Assembly: GCA_035946615.1 (NCBI GenBank)
Contig: DASYZB010000134.1
Span: 1 to 36,081, forward strand
Reading direction: 5' to 3'
Source of the DNA: Verrucomicrobiia bacterium
GTDB lineage: Bacteria > Verrucomicrobiota > Verrucomicrobiia > Limisphaerales > UBA8199
Length of the DNA: 36,081 nucleotides
Part shown: piece after piece, positions 17,962-26,304 of the stretch
Layout of the letters: every line of letters starts with the position of its first letter
Position numbering within the stretch: the stretch's first letter is position 1
Notes under the pieces: generated by a model
What the model was told of the DNA's origin: nothing
Database searches by the model: none
Seen by the model: the letters and a program-made list of their open reading frames with translations, nothing else
Position numbers and translations under genes: made by a program

Positions 17962-19418
17962 TGGCTGGACCTGGCAAAGCAGAGCAGTTTACACATATCG
18001 CCTCGCTCGATGTGCCGCAGCCGCCGCTGGAGTTGCAGCGCCAACCTTACGTCGCCAATCTCCACGGCTTCGGCTGGATTTCCAACAGGGTCGCCTCCCT
18101 CATCGAGGACCGCCCGCCCTTTTGGTGGTGGGCGCTGTTTGCCCCGAGCGTTTTGGCTTTGGGCATGCTGATGTTTATGATCAGCTACCAGATTTCCACC
18201 GGTGTCGGAGTTTGGGGAAATAATCACCCGGTCATGTGGGCCTGGGACATCGTCAATTTCGTTTGGTGGATCGGCATCGGCCACGCCGGAACGCTTATCT
18301 CGGCGATTCTGTTCCTGCTGCGCCAGCGCTGGCGCACCGCAGTCAATCGCGCCGCCGAGGCAATGACAATCTTCGCGGTGATGTGCGCCGGCATCTATCC
18401 CGCGCTCCACGTCGGACGCGTCTGGTATGATTGGTGGCTGTTCCCCATCCCCAACTCCAACTCCATCTGGCCCCAGTTCCTTTCACCGCTCATGTGGGAT
18501 GTTTTTGCCGTCTCGACTTACTTTACGGTGTCGGTCCTGTTCTGGTATATGGGATTGATTCCGGATTTGGCGGTCATGCGTGACCGTGCCAAGACCCGGC
18601 TGCGCCAGTTTGGCTACGGCCTCTTCGCGCTGGGCTGGACCGGCTCGAACCGCCACTGGAGCAATTACGAAAAGGCCTATCTGATTCTGGCGGGCCTCTC
18701 GACGCCACTCGTCCTCTCGGTCCATTCAATCGTCTCGTTGGATTTCTCTGTCTCGCAATTACCCGGCTGGCACACGACCATCTTCCCCCCTTATTTCGTC
18801 GCGGGAGCGGTTTTTTCGGGCTTTGGCATGGTATTGATGCTGCTCATCCCGCTACGCTCCATGTTTAAGCTCCAGGACATCATTACGATGCGGCACATCG
18901 ATCTGATGTGTAAAGTGACTCTGGCGACCGGTTCGATGGTCGGTTATGCATACGCCATGGAGTTTTTCATCGCCTGGTATAGCGGTAATCCCAACGAACA
19001 GTTCCATTTCCTGAATCGCGCGCTCGGGCCGTTCCAATGGGCCTGGATTCCGATGATCTCCTGCAATGCCTTGATTCCGCAGTTGTTCTGGTTCAAACGC
19101 ATACGCCGGAACCTCGTCGTGGTCTTCATCATATCCATCCTCGTCAATGTCGGTATGTGGTTCGAGCGGTTTGTCATCATCGTCATCTCGTTGTACCGCG
19201 ATTTTCTGCCTTCAAACTGGTTCTACTACTATCCGACCTGGGTGGATGTGTGCACTTACATCGGCACGTTTGGTCTTTTCTTTACTTGTTTCCTGCTCTT
19301 TATCCGCTTTATCCCGATGATCGCCATTTCCGAGATCAAAGGCGTTACACCTCAATCCGACCCGCACCATCCGATGGGCGGGGCCAAAGTTCTGGAGCCT
19401 GTGACCGATGAAGTTTAA
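17961..19418 (+). CDS. actC: ACIII subunit ActC, NrfD/PsrC-like membrane quinol-binding subunit
   Basis: A 485-residue polytopic membrane protein, one of two NrfD-type subunits of ACIII, with about ten transmembrane helices. Conserved-looking polar residues in helices include His in [12 protein letters not shown] and Asp in [11 protein letters not shown], positioned as in NrfD-family quinol sites and proton paths. In studied ACIII, ActC sits beneath ActB and holds the quinol-oxidation site. The long N-terminal cytoplasmic segment (about 1-50) precedes the first helix. The ATG overlaps the actB TAA by one base (TAATG), and the stop overlaps actD in the same way, so translation of all three is likely coupled. 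Confidence 0.93.
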   Translation: MAGPGKAEQFTHIASLDVPQPPLELQRQPYVANLHGFGWISNRVASLIEDRPPFWWWALFAPSVLALGMLMFMISYQISTGVGVWGNNHPVMWAWDIVNFVWWIGIGHAGTLISAILFLLRQRWRTAVNRAAEAMTIFAVMCAGIYPALHVGRVWYDWWLFPIPNSNSIWPQFLSPLMWDVFAVSTYFTVSVLFWYMGLIPDLAVMRDRAKTRLRQFGYGLFALGWTGSNRHWSNYEKAYLILAGLSTPLVLSVHSIVSLDFSVSQLPGWHTTIFPPYFVAGAVFSGFGMVLMLLIPLRSMFKLQDIITMRHIDLMCKVTLATGSMVGYAYAMEFFIAWYSGNPNEQFHFLNRALGPFQWAWIPMISCNALIPQLFWFKRIRRNLVVVFIISILVNVGMWFERFVIIVISLYRDFLPSNWFYYYPTWVDVCTYIGTFGLFFTCFLLFIRFIPMIAISEIKGVTPQSDPHHPMGGAKVLEPVTDEV

Positions 19419-19981
19419 TGCTCACTAAAGAGTTGCTCATGGCAGAGACCGCAAATAAAGCCTATGGCATGGTAGCCGAGTTCACCACGGCTGCATCGGT
19501 GTTGCATGCCGCCGAAAAGGTCCGCGATGCCGGGTTCCGGCGTTGGGATGTCTTCACTCCATTCCCCGTTCATGGGATGGATAAGGCCATGGGCTTGAAG
19601 AACTCGAAAGTGGGCTGGTTCGCATTCCTGGGGGGCGTGACCGGCTACACCTGCGGGATGCTGATGATCTGGTTCATGAACGCCTTGGATTATCCTATCG
19701 TCATCGGCGGCAAACCCATGTTCAGCCCATTCTCCGCTTTCCCGCCTTCGTACGAATTGACAATCCTTTTTGGCGCATTTGGCTCGTTGTTCGGCATGTT
19801 GTTTCTTAATCGCTTGCCCCGGCTCTATCATCCATTGCTCAAGAACAAACGCTTCTCCCTGGTCACCCACGACAGGTTCTTCGTTGTTATCGAGTGCGCT
19901 GATCCCAAATTTGACGAGGACGAAACCCGCAAGCTGCTCGAGCGCCTGGGCAGCTGGCATATCGAGGTGGTGGAAGAATAA
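19418..19981 (+). CDS. actD: ACIII subunit ActD (DUF3341)
   Basis: A 187-residue DUF3341 protein with a soluble N-terminal domain (YGMVAEFTTAASVLHAAEKVRDAGF; WDVFTPFPVHGMDKAMG) followed by two transmembrane hairpin helices around residues 65-135 and a cytoplasmic tail ending in RLGSWHIEVVEE. ActD is a structural, cofactor-free subunit of ACIII. The first ATG at 19418 overlaps the actC stop by one base; a second ATG at 19439 would remove seven residues and fits the family N-terminus nearly as well. The stop overlaps actE by one base. Confidence 0.92.
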   Translation: MLTKELLMAETANKAYGMVAEFTTAASVLHAAEKVRDAGFRRWDVFTPFPVHGMDKAMGLKNSKVGWFAFLGGVTGYTCGMLMIWFMNALDYPIVIGGKPMFSPFSAFPPSYELTILFGAFGSLFGMLFLNRLPRLYHPLLKNKRFSLVTHDRFFVVIECADPKFDEDETRKLLERLGSWHIEVVEE

Positions 19982-20628
19982 TGCGCTATTACCTGGCCAT
20001 CATGGTCCTGTGCACCATCGCGGTGGTTGGCATCCTCGGCTTCCGCGGACAGCATTCCCGCAGGACGACCCTCTACATTTTCCCGGATATGGAGTGGCAG
20101 CTCAAACTGCGTCCTCAAACGCCAAACAGCTTCTTCCCAAACGGCCTGAGCTCGCAGCTTCCGGTGCCGGGCACCATCCCCCGTGGCGCTCCGATTCAAA
20201 CCGCTTCCGAGCCGGTCTATCCTTATCAGGATTCGCCGGTCAACACCGGGTTCATGCCCGGCACGACCAATTTTGTTGAAACCAATCCGCTCCGCATCAC
20301 CGCTCAATTGCTCCAGCGCGGCCAGCAACGCTTTACCATTAACTGTTCGCCTTGCCACGGGCAACTGGCCGACGGCAACGGCATTACCAAGAAAATCGGC
20401 GCGATGCTGGTGGTCGCCAATCTGCACGACAAACGGATTGTCGAGATGGCCGATGGCGAGCTGTTTTACGTCATTACTCATGGCCGCAATAACATGGGGG
20501 CTTATGGGCCCAACGTCACGGTCGAGGACCGTTGGGCGATCATCTCGTACCTCCGCGCTCTGCAACTCAGTCAGTTAGGGACGATTGACGATCTGCCCGA
20601 GCCTCTCCGGGCGGACCTAAAACGCTAA
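19981..20628 (+). CDS. actE: ACIII subunit ActE, monohaem cytochrome c
   Basis: A 215-residue membrane-anchored cytochrome c, with an N-terminal hydrophobic helix (about 3-21) without a lipobox cysteine and a periplasmic class I cytochrome domain. The single haem motif is CSPCH at 122-126, and M172 in NNMGAYG is the probable sixth ligand. The region 30-100, rich in Pro and including MEWQLKLRPQ, is the usual ActE linker that contacts ActA/ActB. In ACIII it accepts electrons from the ActA haems and delivers them to a cytochrome c or directly to an oxidase. The start at 19981 uses TAATG overlap with actD. Confidence 0.92.
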   Translation: MRYYLAIMVLCTIAVVGILGFRGQHSRRTTLYIFPDMEWQLKLRPQTPNSFFPNGLSSQLPVPGTIPRGAPIQTASEPVYPYQDSPVNTGFMPGTTNFVETNPLRITAQLLQRGQQRFTINCSPCHGQLADGNGITKKIGAMLVVANLHDKRIVEMADGELFYVITHGRNNMGAYGPNVTVEDRWAIISYLRALQLSQLGTIDDLPEPLRADLKR

Positions 20629-20630
20629 TC

Positions 20631-21935
20631 ATGAATCCTACACCCGCAAACCCAAACCAGGCCCTGGACCTCTCCCGGTGGCGCAATGTGCCGGCTATCC
20701 TGCTGGGTGTAGGCGCTATTCTGGGTGTTATCGGTTTGTTGGTTAACCGCGAAGAATTCGCCTTTTCCTGGCTGGTCGCTTTCATGTTTTTCCTGAGCCT
20801 CTGCCTGGGCGCCCTGTTCCTGGTGATGGCGCATCACCTCTTTGATGCCGGGTGGTCGGTGCCCATTCGACGCTTTTGTGAGCACATCGCCGCAATGATT
20901 TTCCCCTGGATGGCCATTCTTTTCATCCCGATCGCCATTTTTGCCAAGAGCTTCTATATGGCCGGTGTGAACCACGGCATTTATACCTGGTTGAGCATCA
21001 ATCCCCACACCGACCACTCCGTGGCGGCCAAACAACCCCTCTTCAGCGAACCGATGTTTTACGTGATGGCGGCGGCCTGTTTTGCCATCTGGTGGCTGTT
21101 CTCTCATCGGCTTCGCTACTGGTCTTTGCAACAGGATGAGACCGGCGCCGCCCTGCCGACCTACCGCATGAGGGCCTATTCCGGGGCGGGCATCATTCTC
21201 TTCGCGCTGACGCTGACGATTGCGGCTATCCTGTGGGTCAAATCGCTCCAGTACCAGTGGTTCTCGACGATGTATGGAATCTATTATTTCGCCGGTAGCG
21301 TTTGGCTGACGCTGGCCACCGCCTATGTCATTACTATGGTTCTTGACCGCCAGGGTGTGCTCAGCAACGTGCTCCACGAGCATCAATATTATTTCCTCGG
21401 TTCATTGCTGTTCGCCTTCACCGTGTTCTACGCCTATATCGCCTTTGGCCAGTACTTCATTATCTGGAACGGCAACATGCCCGAGGAAACCTTTTGGTAC
21501 GTGCTCCGCGAGAAAGGGACCTGGTGGTGGGTGAGCATGGTGATTATTTTCGGTCATTTCTTCATCCCGTTCCTGGCGCTGTTGCGCATCGATGTCAAAA
21601 ACATCTTCCCCTATATGGCGCCGCTGTGCGCCTGGACCTGGCTGATGCATTGGGTCGATTTGTCCTTCAATATCATGCCCGTGCCGCACCCGAATGGGTT
21701 TCCCTTTCAATGGCTCTGGCTGAGCTTCGGTTGTTGGGCCTTTATGGCCGGATTGCTCTCGATGATTTTCCTGCGGCAATTCGCCGCCCATCCGCCCTAT
21801 CCGCTCAAAGACCCGCGGTTGGTCGAAGCGATGGGCTTCTTCCATCCTGTGCCGACGCAGATTTCCGGCGGAGAGCTGGGTGAAACCGACGAGTTGCGCG
21901 ATGCTCCGCCCCAATTTCGAGGAGGTTTCGAATGA
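20631..21935 (+). CDS. actF: ACIII subunit ActF, second NrfD-like membrane subunit
   Basis: A 434-residue polytopic protein with about ten helices, the second NrfD-type subunit of ACIII. Typical features are the MAHHLFDAGWSVPIRR segment after helix 2, AFTVFYAYIAFGQYFIIWNGNMPEE in a mid helix and HWVDLSFNIMPV near the C-terminal helices, all recognisable in 'quinol:cytochrome c oxidoreductase' proteins. ActF has no cofactor and in known structures may offer a proton half-channel. It begins two bases after the actE stop, and its own stop overlaps the next gene by four bases (ATGA), which ties the downstream oxidase-like genes to the ACIII operon. Confidence 0.92.
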   Translation: MNPTPANPNQALDLSRWRNVPAILLGVGAILGVIGLLVNREEFAFSWLVAFMFFLSLCLGALFLVMAHHLFDAGWSVPIRRFCEHIAAMIFPWMAILFIPIAIFAKSFYMAGVNHGIYTWLSINPHTDHSVAAKQPLFSEPMFYVMAAACFAIWWLFSHRLRYWSLQQDETGAALPTYRMRAYSGAGIILFALTLTIAAILWVKSLQYQWFSTMYGIYYFAGSVWLTLATAYVITMVLDRQGVLSNVLHEHQYYFLGSLLFAFTVFYAYIAFGQYFIIWNGNMPEETFWYVLREKGTWWWVSMVIIFGHFFIPFLALLRIDVKNIFPYMAPLCAWTWLMHWVDLSFNIMPVPHPNGFPFQWLWLSFGCWAFMAGLLSMIFLRQFAAHPPYPLKDPRLVEAMGFFHPVPTQISGGELGETDELRDAPPQFRGGFE

Positions 21936-22309
21936 GTTCTCAACCGGCTCCCGACCATTCCGTGGCGGCTCTGATCATTGGCGTTATAGGCTCCTTCCTG
22001 GTTCTGGCCGGACTGGCCTGGGCGATTCATCATTATACTCAGCCACCGCCTTTAACTGAAAACCGCGCCGAGGTCCGCGCTCGGGCTTTGGCCGAGTTGC
22101 GCGCTGCCGAGGCGGACGCTCTCGAACACCCCGGCTGGATTGACCCAACCAAGGGTGTCGTCCGGCTGCCCATTGCTGTAGCGATGAAAATGGTCGAGCA
22201 GGAGTGGGGACAAAACCCCGCAGCCGCGCGGTCCAACCTGATTTCACGTGTCGAAAAGGCCACCGCACTTCCTCCCAAAGCCCCGGAAAAACCCAGCCCA
22301 TTCGAGTGA
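21932..22309 (+). CDS. Single-pass membrane protein of unknown function in ACIII operon
   Basis: A 125-residue protein with one N-terminal helix (about 10-32) and a soluble, charged, helical tail. The tail contains HPGWIDPTKGVVRLPIAVAMKMVEQE, a GWxDxxxGxxRxPIxxAM pattern that I associate with small proteins near respiratory oxidase genes in Acidobacteriota and Verrucomicrobiota, without a known function. It has no cysteine or haem motif. Being coupled to actF (ATGA) and seven bases before the CcoN-like gene, it could be an accessory or bridging subunit between ACIII and the oxidase-like part; this is inference. CcoQ/CcoH-type assembly subunits are alternatives but no direct similarity is seen. 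Confidence 0.8.
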   Translation: MSSQPAPDHSVAALIIGVIGSFLVLAGLAWAIHHYTQPPPLTENRAEVRARALAELRAAEADALEHPGWIDPTKGVVRLPIAVAMKMVEQEWGQNPAAARSNLISRVEKATALPPKAPEKPSPFE

Positions 22310-22316
22310 CCGGTTC

Positions 22317-23792
22317 ATGAGCGCTGCGCCTTCATCTCAGCCTGAACCGGCCAGCCCCAGCGCGCCGGTTCCGGCCCCTTTGCCAGACACTCTCGATGTC
22401 TCGGCCCGGGTGCCTTTGCTGGCCCTGTTCCTGAGCGCCGCCGGCTGGCTGCTCATCGGTTCCGTTTTTGCCCTGATTGCCTCGATCAAATTTCATGCGC
22501 CAGGTTTCCTGGCCGGTTCAGGGTGGCTGACTTACGGACGAATTTATCCCGTTTCAACGAACCTGTTTCTCTACGGGTTCTGTGTGCAGGCCGGGCTGGG
22601 AGTGGCTCTGTGGCTCTTGGGGCGTCTGGGCCAAACCACCCTGGCGCAGCTCTGGCTGGTAGGGGTGGGGGGCTTTTTGTGGAACCTGGGTGTTATCGCA
22701 GGCGTGTTGGGCGTGCTCGATCGCGCCAGCACCGGTTTCGAGCATCTCGAAATGCCCGGCTACGCGGCGATGATTATGTTTTTGGGCTATGTTCTGCTCG
22801 CCCTGTGCGGTGTGCTGACGTTTCATCAAAGAAAGCTCCGCGAGTTGTATGCCTCTCAATGGTTCCTCTTCACCGCCTTATTTTGGTTTCCGTGGATTTA
22901 TTCAACGGCCAACCTGTTGCTGGTGACCTTTCCGGTGCGGGGCGTGGTGCAATCGATCCTCGATTGGTGGTACTCGCAAAACTTGCAGGTCGTTTGGCTG
23001 GGCCTGGTCGGCCTGGCAATCGTCTTTTATTTTATCCCCAAACTTTCTGATCGCGAGCTGCACAGCCGCTACCTGGCGGTATTAGTCTTTTGGATGCTGG
23101 TTCTCCTCGGGCCTTGGGGTGGGATTCCCAATAGCGCCCCGGTCCCCGCCTGGTTGCCGGTCGCCAGCACCATCAGCGCCGTGCTCTTGGTGACAGCCCT
23201 CATCGCCGTGGCGCTTAATGTATATCGTACCATTGGCTGCGTCGCTTTGGCTGCCCCCGGCAATCCTTCCTTGAGCTTTACCCTCTTCGCTGTCGCCGCC
23301 TTTATTATCGCGGGCCTCATGCGAGCGTTTGGCGGTTTGTTAGACAGCACACAGGAATTGCAGTTCACCTGGTTTGCCACAGCGCGCTCCCAGCTCCATG
23401 CCTGTGGCTTTTTTGCCATGGCCGTTTTTGGCGCGGTTTACTGGATTCTACCGCGCATTATCGGGCTTGAATTTCCCTGGCCTAAACTGGTGCGGGCCCA
23501 TTTCTGGGTGGCTGCGGTCGGCATCACCCTTCTGGTGCTGCCCTTGGCCATCGGCGGCATTGTCCAGGCGCTTCAACTGCAAAAACCAAACATCCCATTT
23601 ACGACGATTGCCAATACGGGATTGACGTTTTTGCGGGTGAGCACCATAGGGGATTTGTTACTCCTTTGCGGCCACCTCATTTTTCTTGGCAATTTGATTT
23701 CGTTAGCATTGAAGTTTTACAGCGTTCCTGCCCGGGCGGCCTATATGGCTGCGACGGCGGACTTGTTCAAAACAGTGGAGGCGAAATCGTGA
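22317..23792 (+). CDS. CcoN-like haem-copper oxidase subunit I homologue lacking all cofactor ligands
   Basis: A 491-residue, roughly twelve-helix protein clearly related to cbb3 oxidase subunit I. Anchors are YGRIYPVSTNLF (73-84) against FGRLRPLHTNAVIF, DWWYSQN (216-222) against QWWYGHN, IFGAVYWILPR-type sequence at 371-380, and AHFWVAAVGITL (394-405) against AHFWLATIGTVL. The residues standing where the ligands should be are S80 (helix 2 haem b His), Q221 (CuB His), P271/N272 (CuB His-His pair), R357 (haem b3 His) and Q359 (second haem b His). The cross-linking Tyr position is Gly265. Only H361 lies nearby, two residues out of register. The fold looks intact but no oxygen-reducing centre can form. 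The start at 22317 is the first ATG after the preceding stop; the Pro-rich N-terminus is cytoplasmic. Confidence 0.88.
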   Translation: MSAAPSSQPEPASPSAPVPAPLPDTLDVSARVPLLALFLSAAGWLLIGSVFALIASIKFHAPGFLAGSGWLTYGRIYPVSTNLFLYGFCVQAGLGVALWLLGRLGQTTLAQLWLVGVGGFLWNLGVIAGVLGVLDRASTGFEHLEMPGYAAMIMFLGYVLLALCGVLTFHQRKLRELYASQWFLFTALFWFPWIYSTANLLLVTFPVRGVVQSILDWWYSQNLQVVWLGLVGLAIVFYFIPKLSDRELHSRYLAVLVFWMLVLLGPWGGIPNSAPVPAWLPVASTISAVLLVTALIAVALNVYRTIGCVALAAPGNPSLSFTLFAVAAFIIAGLMRAFGGLLDSTQELQFTWFATARSQLHACGFFAMAVFGAVYWILPRIIGLEFPWPKLVRAHFWVAAVGITLLVLPLAIGGIVQALQLQKPNIPFTTIANTGLTFLRVSTIGDLLLLCGHLIFLGNLISLALKFYSVPARAAYMAATADLFKTVEAKS

Positions 23793-24715
23793 ACTACGGC
23801 CCGCTGCTTTTTCTTGGCGCTTTTTTCGCCCTGGCTGCTTCCTGGTTTGGCTTTGTGCTGACGCCCCAGATTCAACTGGGCCAACTCCAGCAAACCAATA
23901 CCGTGCCGGCAGGCGTCATCTATCCCCTGGGGCGCCCCGGCTTTGCGCGCGAGGGCCTCGAGGTCTATCGCGCCAACGGCTGCGCCTATTGCCACAGCCA
24001 ACAGGTCGGCCAGACCGGCACCACCTGCAACGTGGTTCTGGATCAGCCCGGAACAAATCCCCCCGCTCTGATTGAGGCTATCCTTAAAGTCGTTCCGCTC
24101 GAGTCGCAGTCCAGGGCCCGCGAACTGCTCACCGGTTTGCCCAAACCGGTCCTCGAAGGCCTCGGCAAAGAAGCTGCCGATGCTGCCGCAAAAACCCTGA
24201 GCGTGGATGGCGCCAAGGCCTCGGTCTGGATCGTCCCGGCGGGACCGGACATCGCGCGCGGATGGGCCAAGCGCAGAACCGTTGCTGAGGATTTTCTTTT
24301 CGATAGCCCCGTAATGCTCGGGGCCAGACGAATCGGCCCGGACCTGGCAAACGTGGGCGTCCGGCTGCCCGATGCCCGGTGGCATCTGCGCCATCTCTAC
24401 GCCCCTCGCGCGGAGGTCAAAGGCTCGGTCATGCCGCCATACGGTTTTTTATTTGAAAGGCGGCGCATTGAGCGGGCCAGGTCGCCTGACGCGCTGGACT
24501 TGCCGCCGGTCGCGGCGCCTGAACCCGGCTACGAAATCGTGCCCACACGCGAGGCCCGCGCCTTGGCTGCCTACCTCGTGAGTTTGCAGGCCGACGCCCC
24601 GTTGTTTGTGGCGCCGCTTACTGTGCCAGCCCCGGTGACGCCCGAGGGCACCAATGCCGCTCCAGGTTCTGCTGCGGCGACCAATGCCCTCGCCACCAAC
24701 AGCCCTGCCCGATGA
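23789..24715 (+). CDS. CcoO-like membrane-anchored monohaem cytochrome c with insertion
   Basis: A 308-residue protein with one N-terminal helix (about 5-24), haem motif CAYCH at 65-69 followed by SQQ (CHSQ in CcoO), and a distal-methionine segment with M215 in SVMPPYGFLF, matching SNMPAYPWL of CcoO. The hallmark LGARRIGPDLANVG also matches the family. About 75 residues (roughly 78-152, including an Ala/Lys-rich helix-like stretch) are inserted between the haem motif and the CcoO core, and the C-terminus is Pro/Ala/Thr-rich. The GTG start at 23789 gives a four-base overlap with the CcoN-like stop (GTGA); no ATG fits. It retains everything needed to bind haem c, unlike its CcoN-like partner. 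Confidence 0.86.
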   Translation: MNYGPLLFLGAFFALAASWFGFVLTPQIQLGQLQQTNTVPAGVIYPLGRPGFAREGLEVYRANGCAYCHSQQVGQTGTTCNVVLDQPGTNPPALIEAILKVVPLESQSRARELLTGLPKPVLEGLGKEAADAAAKTLSVDGAKASVWIVPAGPDIARGWAKRRTVAEDFLFDSPVMLGARRIGPDLANVGVRLPDARWHLRHLYAPRAEVKGSVMPPYGFLFERRRIERARSPDALDLPPVAAPEPGYEIVPTREARALAAYLVSLQADAPLFVAPLTVPAPVTPEGTNAAPGSAAATNALATNSPAR

Positions 24716-25308
24716 CCGACGCTAACCCATCCATCCCGTTGAATCCAGTTTCGGCGGAACCCAAGGCAGCGCGCCGGTCGGTCCCGGTTTGGCTGCTCAT
24801 TCTGTTCTTTCTGCTGCTTTACTGGGCGATGGTTTATTTCGACCAGCGTAGCGGTTGGGGTGACCCGCACGTTTATATCCCGTACCATTCAGTGGACCAA
24901 CTGGTGCAATACCAGCCTCCGGCCCCGGGCGCCAATGTGCTCGGCAAGCAGTTCTTCGATAATGTCTGCGCCCTGTGCCATAACACCGACGGTACGGGAA
25001 AACCAGGGCAGGCGCCCCCCTTGGTTGGCTCGGAGTTTGCCCTGGGCACCCCCAATCGAATGGTGCGCATCCCGCTAGTCGGCTTGAGCGGCCCTGTGCA
25101 GGTCAAAGGCCAGCAATGGAACCTCTCCATGCCGGCCATGGGCGCTGCCATGACCGATGAACAACTGGCCGCCGTCCTGACCTACATCCGCCAAAGCTGG
25201 GGCAATAAGGCCTCTGAAATAACACCCGCCCAGGTCAAAGCCATCCGCGCCCAGCTCGGGAATCGCGCCCAACCCTTCTCAGCAGCCGAGTTGAATGCGA
25301 TTCAATAA
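24712..25308 (+). CDS. Membrane-anchored monohaem cytochrome c, CcoP-like position
   Basis: A 198-residue protein with a single N-terminal helix (about 24-42) and a class I cytochrome c domain. The haem motif is CALCH at 86-90, and a distal methionine is at M140 or M143 in NLSMPAMG. It stands where ccoP would be in a cbb3 operon, but has one haem instead of the usual two and one helix. Its start overlaps the CcoO-like stop by four bases (ATGA). It is the last gene of the run that begins at actA, and it may be the exit cytochrome passing electrons to an oxidase encoded elsewhere. Confidence 0.86.
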   Translation: MTDANPSIPLNPVSAEPKAARRSVPVWLLILFFLLLYWAMVYFDQRSGWGDPHVYIPYHSVDQLVQYQPPAPGANVLGKQFFDNVCALCHNTDGTGKPGQAPPLVGSEFALGTPNRMVRIPLVGLSGPVQVKGQQWNLSMPAMGAAMTDEQLAAVLTYIRQSWGNKASEITPAQVKAIRAQLGNRAQPFSAAELNAIQ

Positions 25309-25584
25309 GAAGTTTTTAAACAAAAGATAACGAAGGCAACGAAGGAGGGAACCGGGGCGAGATGCCGCTCACCCTGCCAAACCATGAGCCTGTTCATTCC
25401 GTTTGCTCCTAGCCGGAAACCTGCAGAAAGCAACAGGAGGAAAAGGAGAGAACAGAGATTTTTGAAGCAATGCTCTTTCAGGTTCCCAAGGCTGAACTGC
25501 ACGAGAGACTTTTAACCGTTCCTCCCCTGCTTGGCGAGCAGTCTGGGCTTGTTGCGCCTCCTGGAATGCGGTTCAATCGCCTCT
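25309..25584. other. Spacer between respiratory operon and pyrF
   Basis: About 275 bases, purine-rich in the middle (AACGAAGGCAACGAAGGAGGGAAC; AGGAGGAAAAGGAGAGAAC). No clear terminator hairpin with T-run and no convincing gene was found. Confidence 0.4.
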
Positions 25585-26304
25585 ATGCGCAATCCTATCC
25601 TGGTTGCCCTGGATGTGCCTACCCCGGAAGCCGCCCTCGACTTGGCGACGCAGCTCGCGCCGGTGGTCGGCGGGTTCAAGATCGGCAGCCAATTGTTCAC
25701 CACGGCCGGCCCGGATATTGTCCGCCAGCTTCGCGCCTTGGGCAGCGGCATCTTTCTGGATTTGAAATTCCACGATATCCCAAACACCGTCTCGAAGGCC
25801 GTGGCCGCAGCGACGCGGTTGGACGTGCAGATGCTGACCGTGCACGCCAGCGGCGGCTTCGAGATGATGCAGGCGGCGGAGGAATCCGCTCAGCGCGCGG
25901 CCTTGCTGTCCGGCCACAACGCGCCCCTGGTGTTGGGAGTCACAGTCCTGACCAGCATGGATGGCCAGGGGCTGGCTGAAATCGGCGGCGATAGCAATGT
26001 GGGCAAGCAGGTCGAGCGGCTGGCCAGGCTGGCTGTGCGGGCGGGCTTGCGCGGGCTGGTTTGCTCGCCCCTCGAGATTGTGGCCTTGCGCCAGATGTTG
26101 CCTGGTAACGTTCAGTTGGTGACCCCGGGCATCCGCGCCGGCAATGAGTCGGCCGATGACCAAAAGCGCACCCTCTCGCCTCAAGAAGCCCTGGCGGCCG
26201 GCGCTAACTGGCTGGTCATCGGACGCCCTATCTATGCTTCCCCCAACCCCGGCGCGGCGGTGGAGAGCATCCTCGAGTCGCTTCACGAGTCCCCAGTTGG
26301 CTAA
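25585..26304 (+). CDS. pyrF: Orotidine 5'-phosphate decarboxylase
   Basis: A 239-residue group 1 OMP decarboxylase that makes UMP in the last step of pyrimidine synthesis. It has VALDVP with D10, FKIG with K32 and the catalytic DLKFHDIPNTV with D59, K61 and D64 (the family DxKxxDI signature). Further downstream are TVHASGG and the phosphate-binding region VTPGIR...GANWLVIGRPI. The length is standard. The frame is open upstream to 25531, but the ATG at 25585 matches the usual N-terminus (RNPILVALD). The stop overlaps that of the convergent diguanylate cyclase gene (26301-26304). Confidence 0.95.
   Translation: MRNPILVALDVPTPEAALDLATQLAPVVGGFKIGSQLFTTAGPDIVRQLRALGSGIFLDLKFHDIPNTVSKAVAAATRLDVQMLTVHASGGFEMMQAAEESAQRAALLSGHNAPLVLGVTVLTSMDGQGLAEIGGDSNVGKQVERLARLAVRAGLRGLVCSPLEIVALRQMLPGNVQLVTPGIRAGNESADDQKRTLSPQEALAAGANWLVIGRPIYASPNPGAAVESILESLHESPVG

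Noticed and set aside
22317-23792. Ligand loss in the CcoN-like protein explained by frameshift or misalignment
   Set aside because: The frame is continuous, landmarks on both sides of each ligand site align without shifts (apart from one offset near 270), and each site is a clean substitution.
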